Shown: positions 33,436 through 42,919, counted from the stretch's first letter. The stretch is 50,947 bases of DNA from Armatimonadota bacterium (GCA_026392155.1 JAPLCP010000150.1:1-50947); one strand, 5' to 3'. A program made the numbers and translations. Notes: generated by a model from the letters alone, not told the origin.

Positions 33436-34917
33436 ATGCTCCCCGAGAAGAATGAGATGCGACTGCTGTCGCTTGCCGCTATTTTATATGTGGTGCTAGC
33501 GCTTCTCTTCTGGCCCCCCGTGACGACGACGATGGACGAGTCGGCGTACCTTAACTTTGCCTATGTTCTGCGTCAAGGCACATTCTACTCCGATGTCGCG
33601 CATGTCACGACAACCATGTATATCACTGCGGGAGAGCACTTCACCATTAAGTACCCTCCAGGGATGTCACTCTATCTGGCCAGCTTGAGTTTTCTGGGAT
33701 GGCCCGTTGTCATGGGGGCAAATATCTTGGTGCACCTAACAACCTTTTTTGTTGTAGGGCGGCTCTTGCGGCATGTGGGTGCCTCTGCGCTTTTTGCCTT
33801 GCTTTTTTTATTCCATCCGACTGCGGTGATCTATAGCCGAACCCTGATGAGCGATCCTTTGGGGGGACTAGCTGTAGCCGTAGCCTTTCTTGCACATATA
33901 CGCGCGCGTCCCCTATTAGCAGGCTTGGTGTTGGGGACTGCTGTCTTGGTAAAAACCGCCAATGGAATCGTTGTTCCATTGGCAATACTAGGAATTCTTA
34001 TCGAAGAGTTATTACCTTGGCGTCGGTGCACTTTCACGCAGCGAGTTGCGCAACTACGTCCCGTGATTTTTCTTGTCTTAGGAGCATTGCCAGGAATTAT
34101 AGTAGCCTACCTCTACCAAAAAATAATCCAGCAAGGTGGGTGGGCAAAGTATGATGCTGGATCTGGGGAACTGTCAGATCGTTTTAATCTTACATATTTT
34201 ATGCAACACTTTCCCTTTTATATTTTGGCTACGGGATTAATTTTCCCTGGAATGGTTGCTGCTCCTATATTCTATCGGAAGAAAGGTTGCTGGTTTCTGC
34301 GCCTTGCTATTCTCGGTATTATACTATTCTATAGTCCTTATTTTTTTCTGGATGCAACTAATCAACCACTGGAGTCTTTTATTATTGGGCAGCGATTCTT
34401 GTTAGCGATCTTGCCTCTGTTTATTGTTGCTTATGGGAAAGTTCTCACGGACTTCTTAGCGCCTCGGCTTTCACCACGCCAGTGGCTTATCTTGGCTGTC
34501 GTGACTGGGGCGTTGCTCTTTCTGGGGACAGGGGCGGTTCACTGGCGTCACCAGAAAATGCTACGGACGCTAGAGAGCCTGCGGAGCGATATTGGTCGTG
34601 AGGTTCCTGAGGCTGCGGAGCTAGTGTGTACGGCGCATATTGGCAAGCTCCTCCACCCCGCATGGACAGGCCGTCGGCTTTATGATTCGATAAACGGCGA
34701 AGAGGATGGCTTGAAAGTTATCTCGCAGCGCTTAAGTGTCGGGTCAGAGCCGGTCTATCTGGCGCTGTGGAGCCGTGAGTACCGTGCAGAGACGCCACGT
34801 GAGCAAGCGCTCTGGAAAGCAGTTCATGAGAGGTTTAAGGTGCGCGATGTGCCCGACCGCTCTCACGATGGGCTTCAGCTCACGCAGATTCTCGCGGAAA
34901 AGCTGTCCGTACGATAA
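33436..34917 (+). CDS. GT39/ArnT-like membrane glycosyltransferase
   Basis: The 493-aa integral membrane protein has about ten to eleven hydrophobic segments. The first extracytoplasmic loop carries TTTMDESAYLNFAY, whose Asp-Glu pair is the usual catalytic site of PMT/ArnT (GT-C) enzymes. A YPPGMSLYLA motif follows, as in the family. These enzymes transfer sugars from polyprenyl-phosphate carriers. The C-terminal soluble part is short. The middle of the gene (about 33900-34440) is noticeably less GC-rich than its neighbours, perhaps reflecting transfer. Acceptor and donor are unknown. Confidence 0.78.
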   Translation: MLPEKNEMRLLSLAAILYVVLALLFWPPVTTTMDESAYLNFAYVLRQGTFYSDVAHVTTTMYITAGEHFTIKYPPGMSLYLASLSFLGWPVVMGANILVHLTTFFVVGRLLRHVGASALFALLFLFHPTAVIYSRTLMSDPLGGLAVAVAFLAHIRARPLLAGLVLGTAVLVKTANGIVVPLAILGILIEELLPWRRCTFTQRVAQLRPVIFLVLGALPGIIVAYLYQKIIQQGGWAKYDAGSGELSDRFNLTYFMQHFPFYILATGLIFPGMVAAPIFYRKKGCWFLRLAILGIILFYSPYFFLDATNQPLESFIIGQRFLLAILPLFIVAYGKVLTDFLAPRLSPRQWLILAVVTGALLFLGTGAVHWRHQKMLRTLESLRSDIGREVPEAAELVCTAHIGKLLHPAWTGRRLYDSINGEEDGLKVISQRLSVGSEPVYLALWSREYRAETPREQALWKAVHERFKVRDVPDRSHDGLQLTQILAEKLSVR

Positions 34918-34920
34918 AAT
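34915..34920 (+). promoter_or_regulatory. possible gltD promoter -10
   Basis: TAAAAT overlaps the end of the previous gene. The leader to ATG 34994 would be about 65-70 nt and contains a small CTCGC/GCGAG stem. Weak evidence. Confidence 0.3.
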
Positions 34921-34993
34921 ACTCCTCGCCTGCGGTGTTTGCAAGCGAGAAGGCGCTGTCGCTGAGTGAAGAGAGTTTTGTGGGGGGAAAGTG

Positions 34994-36442
<1,449 letters not shown>

Positions 36443-36646
36443 ATTATTTTTGGTCAAGCTCTTGCGCCATATCAGAATAGGTGGTTAGATGCATACGTGC
36501 TTTTTTGTGGGTACAGCCTTCTATCCACAAACCTCCCTATGACAGCTCCAGTTCTGCCCGGCCCGGTTCGTTCCGCTTTTGGCTCCTGTTCCTCTGTTAT
36601 CTGTGTGTCGCATAAAAACTAACATGAGGGTTATCAGGAGACGCAA
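36443..36646 (+). other. long leader region before the RRM gene
   Basis: This gene-free 204-nt stretch is AT-rich at first, then mixed. It probably holds the gltD 3' end and the promoter and leader of the RRM gene. RRM and cold-shock genes often have long structured leaders, but no specific structure was identified. An AGGAG precedes the ATG at 36647. Confidence 0.35.
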
Positions 36647-37015
36647 ATGCGTATCTTCGTTGGGGGTCTTTCGTACTCCACAAATACTGAGGGGCTTCGC
36701 AGCCTCTTCGCCGAGATGGGCGAAGTCACCGATGCTACTGTTGTTTCGGATCGCTTTTCTGGCGAGTCCAAGGGCTTCGGTTTTGTCGAGATGCCCAATG
36801 CTGCCGAAGCACAAAACGCGATTGCCAAGTACAATGGCTACTCTTTAGACGGACGCAGCCTGTCTGTCAACGAGGCTCGTCCTCGTGAAGAGGGTGGTCG
36901 CTCCGGTGGCGGCGGTGGTCGCTCCGGTGGTGGTGGTGGCTACGGCGGCGGTGGCGGCGGTCGCTCCGGCGGCGGCGGTGGCTACGGCGGTGGCGGCGGT
37001 GGAAATCGCTGGTAG
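36647..37015 (+). CDS. glycine-rich RRM RNA-binding protein
   Basis: This 122-aa protein has one RRM domain (residues about 1-80). RNP2 is RIFVGGLSY and RNP1 is SKGFGFVEM, both with the aromatic residues for RNA stacking. The tail, residues 84-122, is composed of GGGGRSGGGGGYGG repeats. This is the cyanobacterial Rbp and bacterial cold-inducible RNP layout, acting as an RNA chaperone. AGGAG stands 7 nt before the ATG. A strong terminator follows at 37031-37068. Confidence 0.92.
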   Translation: MRIFVGGLSYSTNTEGLRSLFAEMGEVTDATVVSDRFSGESKGFGFVEMPNAAEAQNAIAKYNGYSLDGRSLSVNEARPREEGGRSGGGGGRSGGGGGYGGGGGGRSGGGGGYGGGGGGNRW

Positions 37016-37030
37016 CTTCGGCTCCAAACT

Positions 37031-37068
37031 AAAAAAAGCAGGTTGCCTTTGGGCAGCCTGCTTTTTTT
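37031..37068. terminator. bidirectional intrinsic terminator
   Basis: GCAGGTTGCC (37038-37047) pairs with GGGCAGCCTGC (37051-37061) around a short loop, flanked by A7 before and T7 after. It could terminate both the RRM gene and any transcript from the other side. Confidence 0.88.
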
Positions 37069-37155
37069 ACTATTGTACGCGAAGTAGGTCTACAGACGGA
37101 TATGGTCTGCGTAAAATCCACCCTGCGCCCGATGCGGCGCGGTCTTGATCTGACC

Positions 37156-37161
37156 TACAAT
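37156..37161 (+). promoter_or_regulatory. -10 of the sigma factor gene
   Basis: TACAAT ends 9 nt before ATG 37171, with no ribosome-binding site in the gap. Confidence 0.4.
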
Positions 37162-37170
37162 ACAAACATC

Positions 37171-37668
37171 ATGAGGACAGCGAGTTTTGAGAATGCGGTT
37201 CTGCCCCACCGCGAGAACCTGATGCGTTTTGCACTGCACCTAACCCACGACACGGCAGATGCCCAAGATCTGGTGCAGGACACTCTTCTGCGGGCCTACA
37301 CCCGTTTCTACCAGCTTCGTACCCAAGACGCGACCCTGGCATGGCTGCGCTGCATTCTGCGGAGCATCTTCCTCCATAAAATTCAGCGCAAGCGCCGCGA
37401 CCGTGAAGGCACTAGTGAGATCGCCGAGTGGGAGTCCACACGCGAGTTTGTCGGCCCTGAGAAGCGCGCCATTGATGGCGTCGAGGCCAGCACAGTGCTA
37501 GATGCCGTCCAGACCCTGCCCCCCAGCTACCGAGATGTTCTACTGCTGACCATTGCGGAGCTGAGCTACAACGAGATCGTCGAGCGCACCGGGCTTCCCA
37601 TGGCGACCGTCAAGGCCCGCATCCACCGCGCCCGTAAGATGGTGCAAAAGCAGCTTGTGCTGGTCTAA
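37171..37668 (+). CDS. ECF-type RNA polymerase sigma factor
   Basis: The protein of about 165 aa has sigma-70 region 2 (HDTADAQDLVQDTLLRAYTRFYQL) and region 4 (LPPSYRDVLLLTIAELSYNEIVERTGLPMATVKARIHRAR), with the linker between them and no region 3, as in the ECF group. No anti-sigma gene is adjacent. The frame is open back to 37102, but ATG 37171 is favoured because homologues start near this point and a TACAAT hexamer lies 9 nt upstream. It is followed by the secE operon. Confidence 0.88.
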   Translation: MRTASFENAVLPHRENLMRFALHLTHDTADAQDLVQDTLLRAYTRFYQLRTQDATLAWLRCILRSIFLHKIQRKRRDREGTSEIAEWESTREFVGPEKRAIDGVEASTVLDAVQTLPPSYRDVLLLTIAELSYNEIVERTGLPMATVKARIHRARKMVQKQLVLV

Positions 37669-37686
37669 GGGAACTTTTACAGGATA

Positions 37687-37753
37687 TTGACAAGTACTAG
37701 AAGTTATGATATTCTGCACAGATGCAGGGCACCTTTACGGTACCCTGCTTTTT
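37687..37753 (+). promoter_or_regulatory. secE-nusG-rplK-rplA promoter with a terminator-like hairpin near +1
   Basis: TTGACA (37687-37692), a 17-nt spacer and TATTCT (37710-37715) form a promoter. Almost at the expected start, GCAGGGCACC (37724-37733) pairs with GGTACCCTGC (37739-37748), with one mismatch, around a 5-nt loop, followed by T5. The hairpin could end the upstream sigma factor message, but no second promoter is visible in the remaining 27 nt, so the ribosomal operon must read through it. Confidence 0.6.
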
Positions 37754-37782
37754 GTTGCCCGCAGTGAGTTCGAGGAGAAATG

Positions 37783-38028
37783 ATGGCAAGCACAACCGCA
37801 CAGCAACCGTCGGAGCCCGCAAAAAAGGCACCGCGTCCGGGTTTACAGGAGTATCTGAAGGGGGTTCGGCATGAGCTGAAGTCACCGCAGACCCACTGGC
37901 CCACTCGCCCTGAGCTTATCAAGATGACACAGATCGTTCTTCTGTTGATCACGGTTGTCGCCATCTACTGTGGCGGGCTAGATTTTATTTTGTCCCAGAT
38001 CACCGAACGGGTGATACCGCACAAATAG
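37783..38028 (+). CDS. secE: preprotein translocase subunit SecE
   Basis: The 81-aa single-span SecE belongs to the SecYEG core. The conserved amphipathic segment LQEYLKGVRHELKSPQTHWPTRPEL precedes the transmembrane helix (QIVLLLITVVAIYCGGLDFIL). I chose ATG 37783 because GAGGAG lies 5 nt upstream; ATG 37780 is only 2 nt from it. It is first in the secE-nusG-rplK-rplA order, a classic arrangement. Confidence 0.93.
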   Translation: MASTTAQQPSEPAKKAPRPGLQEYLKGVRHELKSPQTHWPTRPELIKMTQIVLLLITVVAIYCGGLDFILSQITERVIPHK

Positions 38029-38051
38029 GAAGCGTTTAAAAAGGCAGCACG

Positions 38052-38582
38052 ATGCAGCGACACTGGTACGCGGTTCATACTTACTCGGGCCACGAGATGA
38101 AGGTCAAGATGACCATCGAGAAGCGTGCGGAGACGATGGGGCTCCGGCAGAAGCTTTTCCGCATTCTCGTCCCCACGGATACCGAGACCCGAAATCGGGG
38201 CGGCAAGAAGACAGAGTACAAGCGCAAGGTCTTCCCCGGCTATGTCTTGATTGACATGGTTCTGGACGATGACACGTGGTACTTGATCAAGAGCACGACA
38301 GGAGTTACGGGCTTTGTTTCGTCGGGAAACAAGCCGGTTCCGCTCCAGGATAAAGAAGTTCGAGACATCTTGGATGCTCTCGATCCTAACAATGCGGCCT
38401 CACGGCCCAAGAAGATCTGGGAGAAGAACCAGGTGGTCCGAGTCAACTCGGGGCCGTTTGCGGACTTCACTGGCAAGATCGAGGAGGTCAACGATACGAA
38501 AGAGAAGGTCAAGGTAATGATCTCGCTCTTTGGACGTGACACGCCGGTTGAGCTGGACTTTAACCAGATCGAAAAGATTTAA
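38052..38582 (+). CDS. nusG: transcription antitermination factor NusG
   Basis: The 176-aa NusG has an N-terminal NGN domain (WYAVHTYSGHEMKVKMTIEKRA at the start) and a C-terminal KOW domain (NQVVRVNSGPFADFTGKIEEV). It binds the RNA polymerase clamp and couples to the ribosome or Rho. It lies 23 nt downstream of secE. Confidence 0.96.
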   Translation: MQRHWYAVHTYSGHEMKVKMTIEKRAETMGLRQKLFRILVPTDTETRNRGGKKTEYKRKVFPGYVLIDMVLDDDTWYLIKSTTGVTGFVSSGNKPVPLQDKEVRDILDALDPNNAASRPKKIWEKNQVVRVNSGPFADFTGKIEEVNDTKEKVKVMISLFGRDTPVELDFNQIEKI

Positions 38583-38589
38583 CCCCCTA

Positions 38590-38606
38590 GCCCCCGCCCA
38601 GCGGGG
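38590..38606. repeat. GC-rich palindrome between nusG and rplK
   Basis: CCCCCGC (38590-38596), a 3-nt loop and GCGGGGG form a perfect hairpin. The flanks CCCCCTAG and GAAGAGAGGG resemble the C-rich palindromic segment inside uxaA. It sits 8 nt after the nusG stop without a T-run, so a simple terminator is unlikely. Confidence 0.65.
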
Positions 38607-38675
38607 GAAGAGAGGGTTAAAGTAGGAGGCGGGGCTTGCCAAAAGACCCGCCGCTAACACTACGGAGAAAAGAAA

Positions 38676-39101
38676 ATGGCAAAAAAAGTTGTGGGCGTCG
38701 TTAAGCTGGCGCTCAATGCAGGGAAAGCAACTCCTGCACCTCCCGTTGGTCCGGCCCTTGGTGGGTACGGAATCAACATGATGGAGTTTATCAAGGGCTA
38801 CAACGCCAAGACCGCTGACATGGCGGGCTCGATCGTGCCTGTGGTAATCACCATCTACGATGACCGCTCGTTCGTCTTCGAGACCAAGACCCCGCCTGCG
38901 TCCGACCTGCTCAAAAAAGCGGCGGGTGTACCGTCGGGCTCGGGTAAGCCCAACACCGTCAAGGTCGGCTCTATCACCAAGGCGCAGCTCAAAGAGATCG
39001 CAGAGAAGAAGCTTCCTGACCTGAACACCAACGATGTGGATGCGGCGATGAGCATTATCGAAGGCACGGCCCGCTCTATGGGCGTGACGATCACGGACTA
39101 A
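38676..39101 (+). CDS. rplK: 50S ribosomal protein L11
   Basis: The 141-aa L11 begins [27 protein letters not shown], the universally conserved N-terminal motif. The C-terminal rRNA-binding domain ends with [23 protein letters not shown] precedes the ATG. Confidence 0.97.
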   Translation: MAKKVVGVVKLALNAGKATPAPPVGPALGGYGINMMEFIKGYNAKTADMAGSIVPVVITIYDDRSFVFETKTPPASDLLKKAAGVPSGSGKPNTVKVGSITKAQLKEIAEKKLPDLNTNDVDAAMSIIEGTARSMGVTITD

Positions 39102-39113
39102 CGGAGAAAATCA

Positions 39114-39833
39114 ATGCGAAAACAAGACCGAAAGCATGTCGTCTCCGCGCGCTTCAAGACCGAAGCCGCGAAAGTGACCAAGAACACCCAGTACGAGCCA
39201 CTTGCCGCCCTTGAGCTGGTGAAGGCAACTGCCTCCACCAAGTTCGACTCCACCGTGGATGTTGCGATCAACCTAGGGGTAGATCCTCGCCAGGGCGACC
39301 AGATGGTTCGTGGTACCACCGACCTGCCGCATGGCACCGGTAAGAGCCAGAAAGTGGCCGTCTTTGCTAAGGGCGCGAACGCCGATGCTGCCACGGCTGC
39401 GGGTGCGGATGAAGTGGGTGCCGATGAGCTAATCGCCAAGATCCAGAACGGCTGGCGTGACTTCGATGTTCTGGTGGCAACACCGGACATGATGCCCGCT
39501 GTCGGTAAGCTGGGACGTATCCTGGGACCGCGCATGCCCAACCCCAAGTCGGGCACCGTGACCACGGATGTCACCCGTGTGGTTACCGCCATCAAGAAGG
39601 CAACCCGCGTCGCCTACCGTGTGGACAAGGGTGGTATTATCCACGCTCCTATCGGCAAGGCAAGCTTCCCCACCGAGCAGCTCAGCGAGAACATGGCTGT
39701 GCTGATCAGCACCCTGGTCAAGGCTAAGCCGTCGAGCTCCAAGGGCCGCTACATCCAGAAGATCACCGTCTCCTCCAGCATGGGGCCGGGGGTCAGCGTG
39801 GATGTTGCCGTCGCACAGCGCGTCGACAAGTAG
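39114..39833 (+). CDS. rplA: 50S ribosomal protein L1
   Basis: The 239-aa L1 has the signature region [30 protein letters not shown] in its middle. L1 binds 23S rRNA at the stalk and in many bacteria autoregulates the L11-L1 message. It is the last gene before the terminator at 39851. Confidence 0.97.
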   Translation: MRKQDRKHVVSARFKTEAAKVTKNTQYEPLAALELVKATASTKFDSTVDVAINLGVDPRQGDQMVRGTTDLPHGTGKSQKVAVFAKGANADAATAAGADEVGADELIAKIQNGWRDFDVLVATPDMMPAVGKLGRILGPRMPNPKSGTVTTDVTRVVTAIKKATRVAYRVDKGGIIHAPIGKASFPTEQLSENMAVLISTLVKAKPSSSKGRYIQKITVSSSMGPGVSVDVAVAQRVDK

Positions 39834-39850
39834 TTCGGGGTTAATCCTCA

Positions 39851-39880
39851 GCCGGGAGCGCGTGTCGCTCCCGGCTTTTT
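39851..39880 (+). terminator. terminator of the secE-rplA operon
   Basis: GCCGGGAGCG pairs with CGCTCCCGGC around GTGT and is followed by T5. It is a strong intrinsic terminator 18 nt after rplA. Confidence 0.93.
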
Positions 39881-39887
39881 GTTTGCC

Positions 39888-39915
39888 TTGACATTCTCTA
39901 AATTTAACGTATAAT
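39888..39915 (+). promoter_or_regulatory. near-consensus promoter of the AT-rich thioredoxin-fold gene
   Basis: TTGACA (39888-39893), a 16-nt spacer and TATAAT (39910-39915). The start codon ATG 39927 is 11 nt further, so the leader would be only about 5 nt. Confidence 0.75.
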
Positions 39916-39926
39916 TGCTTATCAAG

Positions 39927-40478
39927 ATGAGATTCAGGAAGCCAAACAAAGAAACTTCAGTGATGATGGTTACGTCTTTAGTTGGCTGTTTGGTTACATT
40001 TTCTTTATTATCTTATCAGGATTCTACTGCGCCCCCCCCCCCCGAGATATTAAATATTCAGTCTGCTGATATTCTAAACAACGAGGAAAAAAGGTTTTCT
40101 GGCGTTGTTGTTATAGAATATATGGATTATGAATGTCCACCGTGTAAAAATAAGTTTCTAGAAATAGAAAAATTAAAAACTGAATACAAAAACAAAGTTT
40201 TATTTTCGATAAGACATTTTCCAATGGATTTTCATAAATATGCAAAAAAATTAGCAATACTTTCTGAAATATATCGACTGCAAGGAAACTTATCAATGCA
40301 TGATTTTTTAATGAAATGTGAAAATTTTGACAATTCAAATTATCAAAACATTAAAAAGACTATTTTAGGAGATAAGATAAACAAAAAACACGTCAGGACT
40401 GCTAATGACATAGTAAATAAAGATGTCGCTCTTGGGGCTTTGTTGCATAACGGTCTGGCCGTTAATTTTACGAGGTAG
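39927..40478 (+). pseudogene. truncated DsbA/thioredoxin-fold gene, AT-rich, disrupted by the IS
   Basis: An N-terminal hydrophobic segment (VMMVTSLVGCLVTFSLLSY) precedes a thioredoxin-like fold with a redox-type CPPC motif (DYECPPCKNK, near residue 72) in the arrangement of the DsbA/Thioredoxin_4 family. The gene-derived frame stops at 40435, where the IS element's left end begins. The last 14 codons before the TAG are IS sequence, so the protein lacks the cis-Pro loop and C-terminal helix the family needs. Base composition is near 30% GC, against about 60% around it, suggesting acquisition. It has a strong promoter. It is probably a non-functional remnant. Confidence 0.75.
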
Positions 40479-40510
40479 TTGCAGGCACGATTCTAGCAGT
40501 CCTGAAAGCT

Positions 40511-41473
40511 GTGAAACGAAACAAAACGCAGTATCGCACCCGCAACTGGAAACAGTATAACACCTCTCTGATCAATCGAGGCAGGATCACCCTTTGGATC
40601 AATCCCGAAGTCGTCAAGGCTTGGAAGGCACAAAGTGACGGACTCCCGCACAAACAAAAGGTCTACAGCGATTTGGCTATCCAGACGGTTCTGGCACTCA
40701 AGGTGCTCTTCAAATTGCCGCTTCGAGCCGCACAAGGACTGGCGATGGATCTGATAGAGATCATGAAACTCGACCTGCCTTGCCCCAACTATTCGACTCT
40801 CTCACGACGCGCCAAGACACTTAAAATCGATCTGGGAGTCCGAAAAACCGAGGGGCCGATTCATCTTTTGGTAGATAGCACCGGGGTTAAGGTGGCGGGC
40901 GAAGGCGAGTGGAAAACACGGCAATGGAAAGCCGAGTACCACCGTACTTGGATCAAACTGCATCTAGGACTTGACCGAAATAGTGGGCAAATCGTGGCAG
41001 CAGTCGTCACAGATGCCAAAGGCGGTGATCCTGACCATTTCCCAGAGGTGCTTGATGCGGTCGAGGGAGAGATCGAAAAAGTGGGAGCCGACGGCATCTA
41101 TGACTCGATAGATAACTTTCGTCGCATCGCTGAGCGGGGAGCTATCCCTATCATCCCTGCCCGTATCAACGCCGCCATCCGTCCTGAACCCGAGGCGGCG
41201 GCTCGCAATCTTGTGGTGGCTGAGATGGATCGTCTTTGGGACGATAAGACGGGTGATGCTCGTTGGAAGGTTGAGAGTGGTTATCATGCCCGAAGCCGGA
41301 TTGAGTCGGAGATGTTCCGTTACAAGCAAGTGATTGGCGATAGTGTTAGCACGAAGACTCTTGCTTCGCAGACCGTGGAGGTTCTACTGGGTTGTCGTAT
41401 TTTGAATCGTTTTCTCGAACTTGGCCGTTGCGAAAGCTACGGTGTCGCCTCGCCCGCCTACCCAGTAACTTAA
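40511..41473 (+). CDS. IS5-family transposase (IS903-like)
   Basis: The 320-aa DDE transposase opens with NWKQYNTSLINRGRITLWI, as in the IS903 group. The first catalytic Asp is in HLLVDSTGVKV and the second in TDAKGGDPDHF. The C-terminal Y(2)R(3)E(6)K signature is complete (YHARSRIESEMFRYK), so the enzyme may be active. It starts with GTG at 40511. The sequence is more GC-rich than the interrupted thioredoxin-fold gene before it. Confidence 0.92.
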   Translation: MKRNKTQYRTRNWKQYNTSLINRGRITLWINPEVVKAWKAQSDGLPHKQKVYSDLAIQTVLALKVLFKLPLRAAQGLAMDLIEIMKLDLPCPNYSTLSRRAKTLKIDLGVRKTEGPIHLLVDSTGVKVAGEGEWKTRQWKAEYHRTWIKLHLGLDRNSGQIVAAVVTDAKGGDPDHFPEVLDAVEGEIEKVGADGIYDSIDNFRRIAERGAIPIIPARINAAIRPEPEAAARNLVVAEMDRLWDDKTGDARWKVESGYHARSRIESEMFRYKQVIGDSVSTKTLASQTVEVLLGCRILNRFLELGRCESYGVASPAYPVT

Positions 41474-41482
41474 CGAGGTAAG

Positions 41483-41586
41483 AGTGGAAAATGTGCTTGA
41501 ACACGTCTACACGAAAACGTTATGCAACAGAGCCAGTGGAAAATGTGCTTGAACACGTCTACACGAAAACGTTATGCAACAGAGCC
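41483..41586 (+). repeat. 52-bp tandem duplication of the IS right end
   Basis: Two copies of a 52-bp unit, at 41483-41534 and 41535-41586, appear identical by eye. Each carries the terminal inverted repeat ending AACAGAGCC. This suggests either tandem IS insertion with later loss or slippage. Confidence 0.92.
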
Positions 41587-42189
41587 CACTTGGATCAATA
41601 TTTCCGACCGAATCTCCTCCTGCATAGAGATATTTATGTAATGTTACAGGCTGATAGTCATCTCCTTCAAATGGATCTTCTCCAACAAAGCGCCCCAAGC
41701 CCGGCTGGTAGTACCTAGCACGGTTGAAGTACAGCCCCTCGCCGGAGTTGAAGGCAGGCGTTCCACTCCAGATCGTACCCGCACCACCCCAGCCACTACC
41801 CCCATCCCACTGCTGGCCGTTCAGGAAGAAGCCAGCAGGCAGTCGCCCACCAGCGCACGCGTGCTGCCAAGGCCATCGAAGAGAAGCCACTCGCTCAGAA
41901 CCGGAGAGCCTAGCGACGGGCCGCCAATGGGCATCTGGTACTTGAAGTAGTGCAGACGATCCAGCCCGATGTCGTAGCGGTAGATCAGCGAGTCGCCTAC
42001 CTGCGTGCCCGACGCATTGACCACCCATGCTTTCTCCTGGATGACTTCGGCGTAGGGCTGGCTCGTGTCCACCAGGTACTCGTGGTTCGCGCTCGTCATC
42101 CCAAGCGGCTGGCGGAAGCGGGGCGCGATGGCCCCGAAGCTGGGGAGTACCTGGACGAGGGCGAGGAGCAGGCAGAAAAGACGGCGCAT
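41587..42189 (-). pseudogene. RHS-repeat protein remnant, frameshifted and truncated by the IS
   Basis: The minus strand begins with a signal peptide (MRRLFCLLLALVQVLPSFGA), then RHS-type sequence (YRYDIGLDRLHYF, LFDGLGSTRALVGD) up to a stop near 41821. A second frame, entered near 41850, continues NGQQWDGG, then the RHS core (RARYYQPGLGRFVGEDPFEGD) and the usual NIDPSG, and is cut exactly there by the IS. RHS proteins normally carry a variable toxin domain after the core; here it is missing. The piece is far shorter than a typical RHS protein, with a signal peptide placed directly before the terminal part, so internal deletion is likely. Non-functional. Confidence 0.75.
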
Positions 42190-42193
42190 GAGT

Positions 42194-42910
42194 TTAGACG
42201 ATGTAATTCTCTAGAACACCCAGCCGCTCGACTTCGAGGCGCACGGTGTCCCCCACTTCCAGCCACGGCCAGACTCCCTCGGCGAACTCGGTGATGCAGC
42301 CCGTGCCCACTGTGCCTGAGCCGATCAGATCACCGGGTTTAAGAGTCGTGTTGCGGCTGGCGGCGGCGATAAGCTCAGCGAAGGTCCAGTTCATGGCGCG
42401 GGTATTGCCCCCACCACGCCGGACGCCATTGACAAACACCGCCATCTCTAAATCATAGCGCTTGCCGCGTGAACGATCAGGCAGAACGCGGTCTTCGAGC
42501 TCGTCGGGCGTGACCAAGTGCGGCCCGACACTGGTGGCGAAGTCCTTGCCTTTTGCGGGGCCAAGCCCGACGCGCATCTCGTGGCGCTGGACATCGCGCA
42601 TGCTCCAGTCGTTGAGGATCGTGAAGCCTAGGATATAGCTGTCGGCATCGGCGACGGCGATATCGCCGCCCTCTTTTCCAATCACCACGGCCCACTCCAG
42701 CTCGTAGTCCAGCTCACGGGTCTCAGCAGGCTTTTTGATCTCCGCACCCTCCCCGACAATGCAAGCCGTGTTGGAGAAGTAGAAAACCGGCGCATCGTAC
42801 CACTCGGGGATCATCTCCAGGCCACGCTTCTTGCGGGCGTTTTTCACGTGCGCCTCAAAGGCATAGAAATCCCGAAACGAGGGGAACGACTCAGGCAGTG
42901 GCAGCTTCAT
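42194..42910 (-). CDS. fumarylacetoacetate hydrolase family protein
   Basis: The 238-aa FAH-type protein has the family motifs EWAVVIGKEGGDIA and ILNDWSMRDVQ, with the metal-binding Glu/Asp in ELDYELEWAVVIG, and GSGTVGTGC near the end. Members include fumarylpyruvate hydrolases, oxaloacetate decarboxylases and ureidoglycolate lyases; the exact reaction cannot be told. AGGAGG stands 5 nt before the ATG. The truncated Uma2 gene ends 9 nt upstream, and the RHS remnant starts 4 nt downstream. Confidence 0.9.
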   Translation of the reverse strand: MKLPLPESFPSFRDFYAFEAHVKNARKKRGLEMIPEWYDAPVFYFSNTACIVGEGAEIKKPAETRELDYELEWAVVIGKEGGDIAVADADSYILGFTILNDWSMRDVQRHEMRVGLGPAKGKDFATSVGPHLVTPDELEDRVLPDRSRGKRYDLEMAVFVNGVRRGGGNTRAMNWTFAELIAAASRNTTLKPGDLIGSGTVGTGCITEFAEGVWPWLEVGDTVRLEVERLGVLENYIV

Positions 42911-42919
42911 ACTTTCCTC

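Larger units (their letters stand above)
40436..41586 (+). mobile_element. IS5-family (IS903-like) insertion sequence
   Basis: The left inverted repeat GGCTTTGTTGCATAACG (40436-40452) matches the complement of the right end (41570-41586) at 16 of 17 bases. Between them lies a DDE transposase. The right end is duplicated: a 52-bp unit at 41483-41534 recurs at 41535-41586, each copy with a full terminal repeat. The flanks are CTCTTGG and CACTTGG (6 of 7), only an imperfect candidate duplication. Both neighbours are cut at the element's edges. Confidence 0.9.

Noticed and set aside
40427-41595. A clean 9-bp target-site duplication for the IS
   Set aside because: The left flank CGCTCTTGG and right flank CACTTGGAT do not match as 9-mers; only a 7-bp partial match exists.
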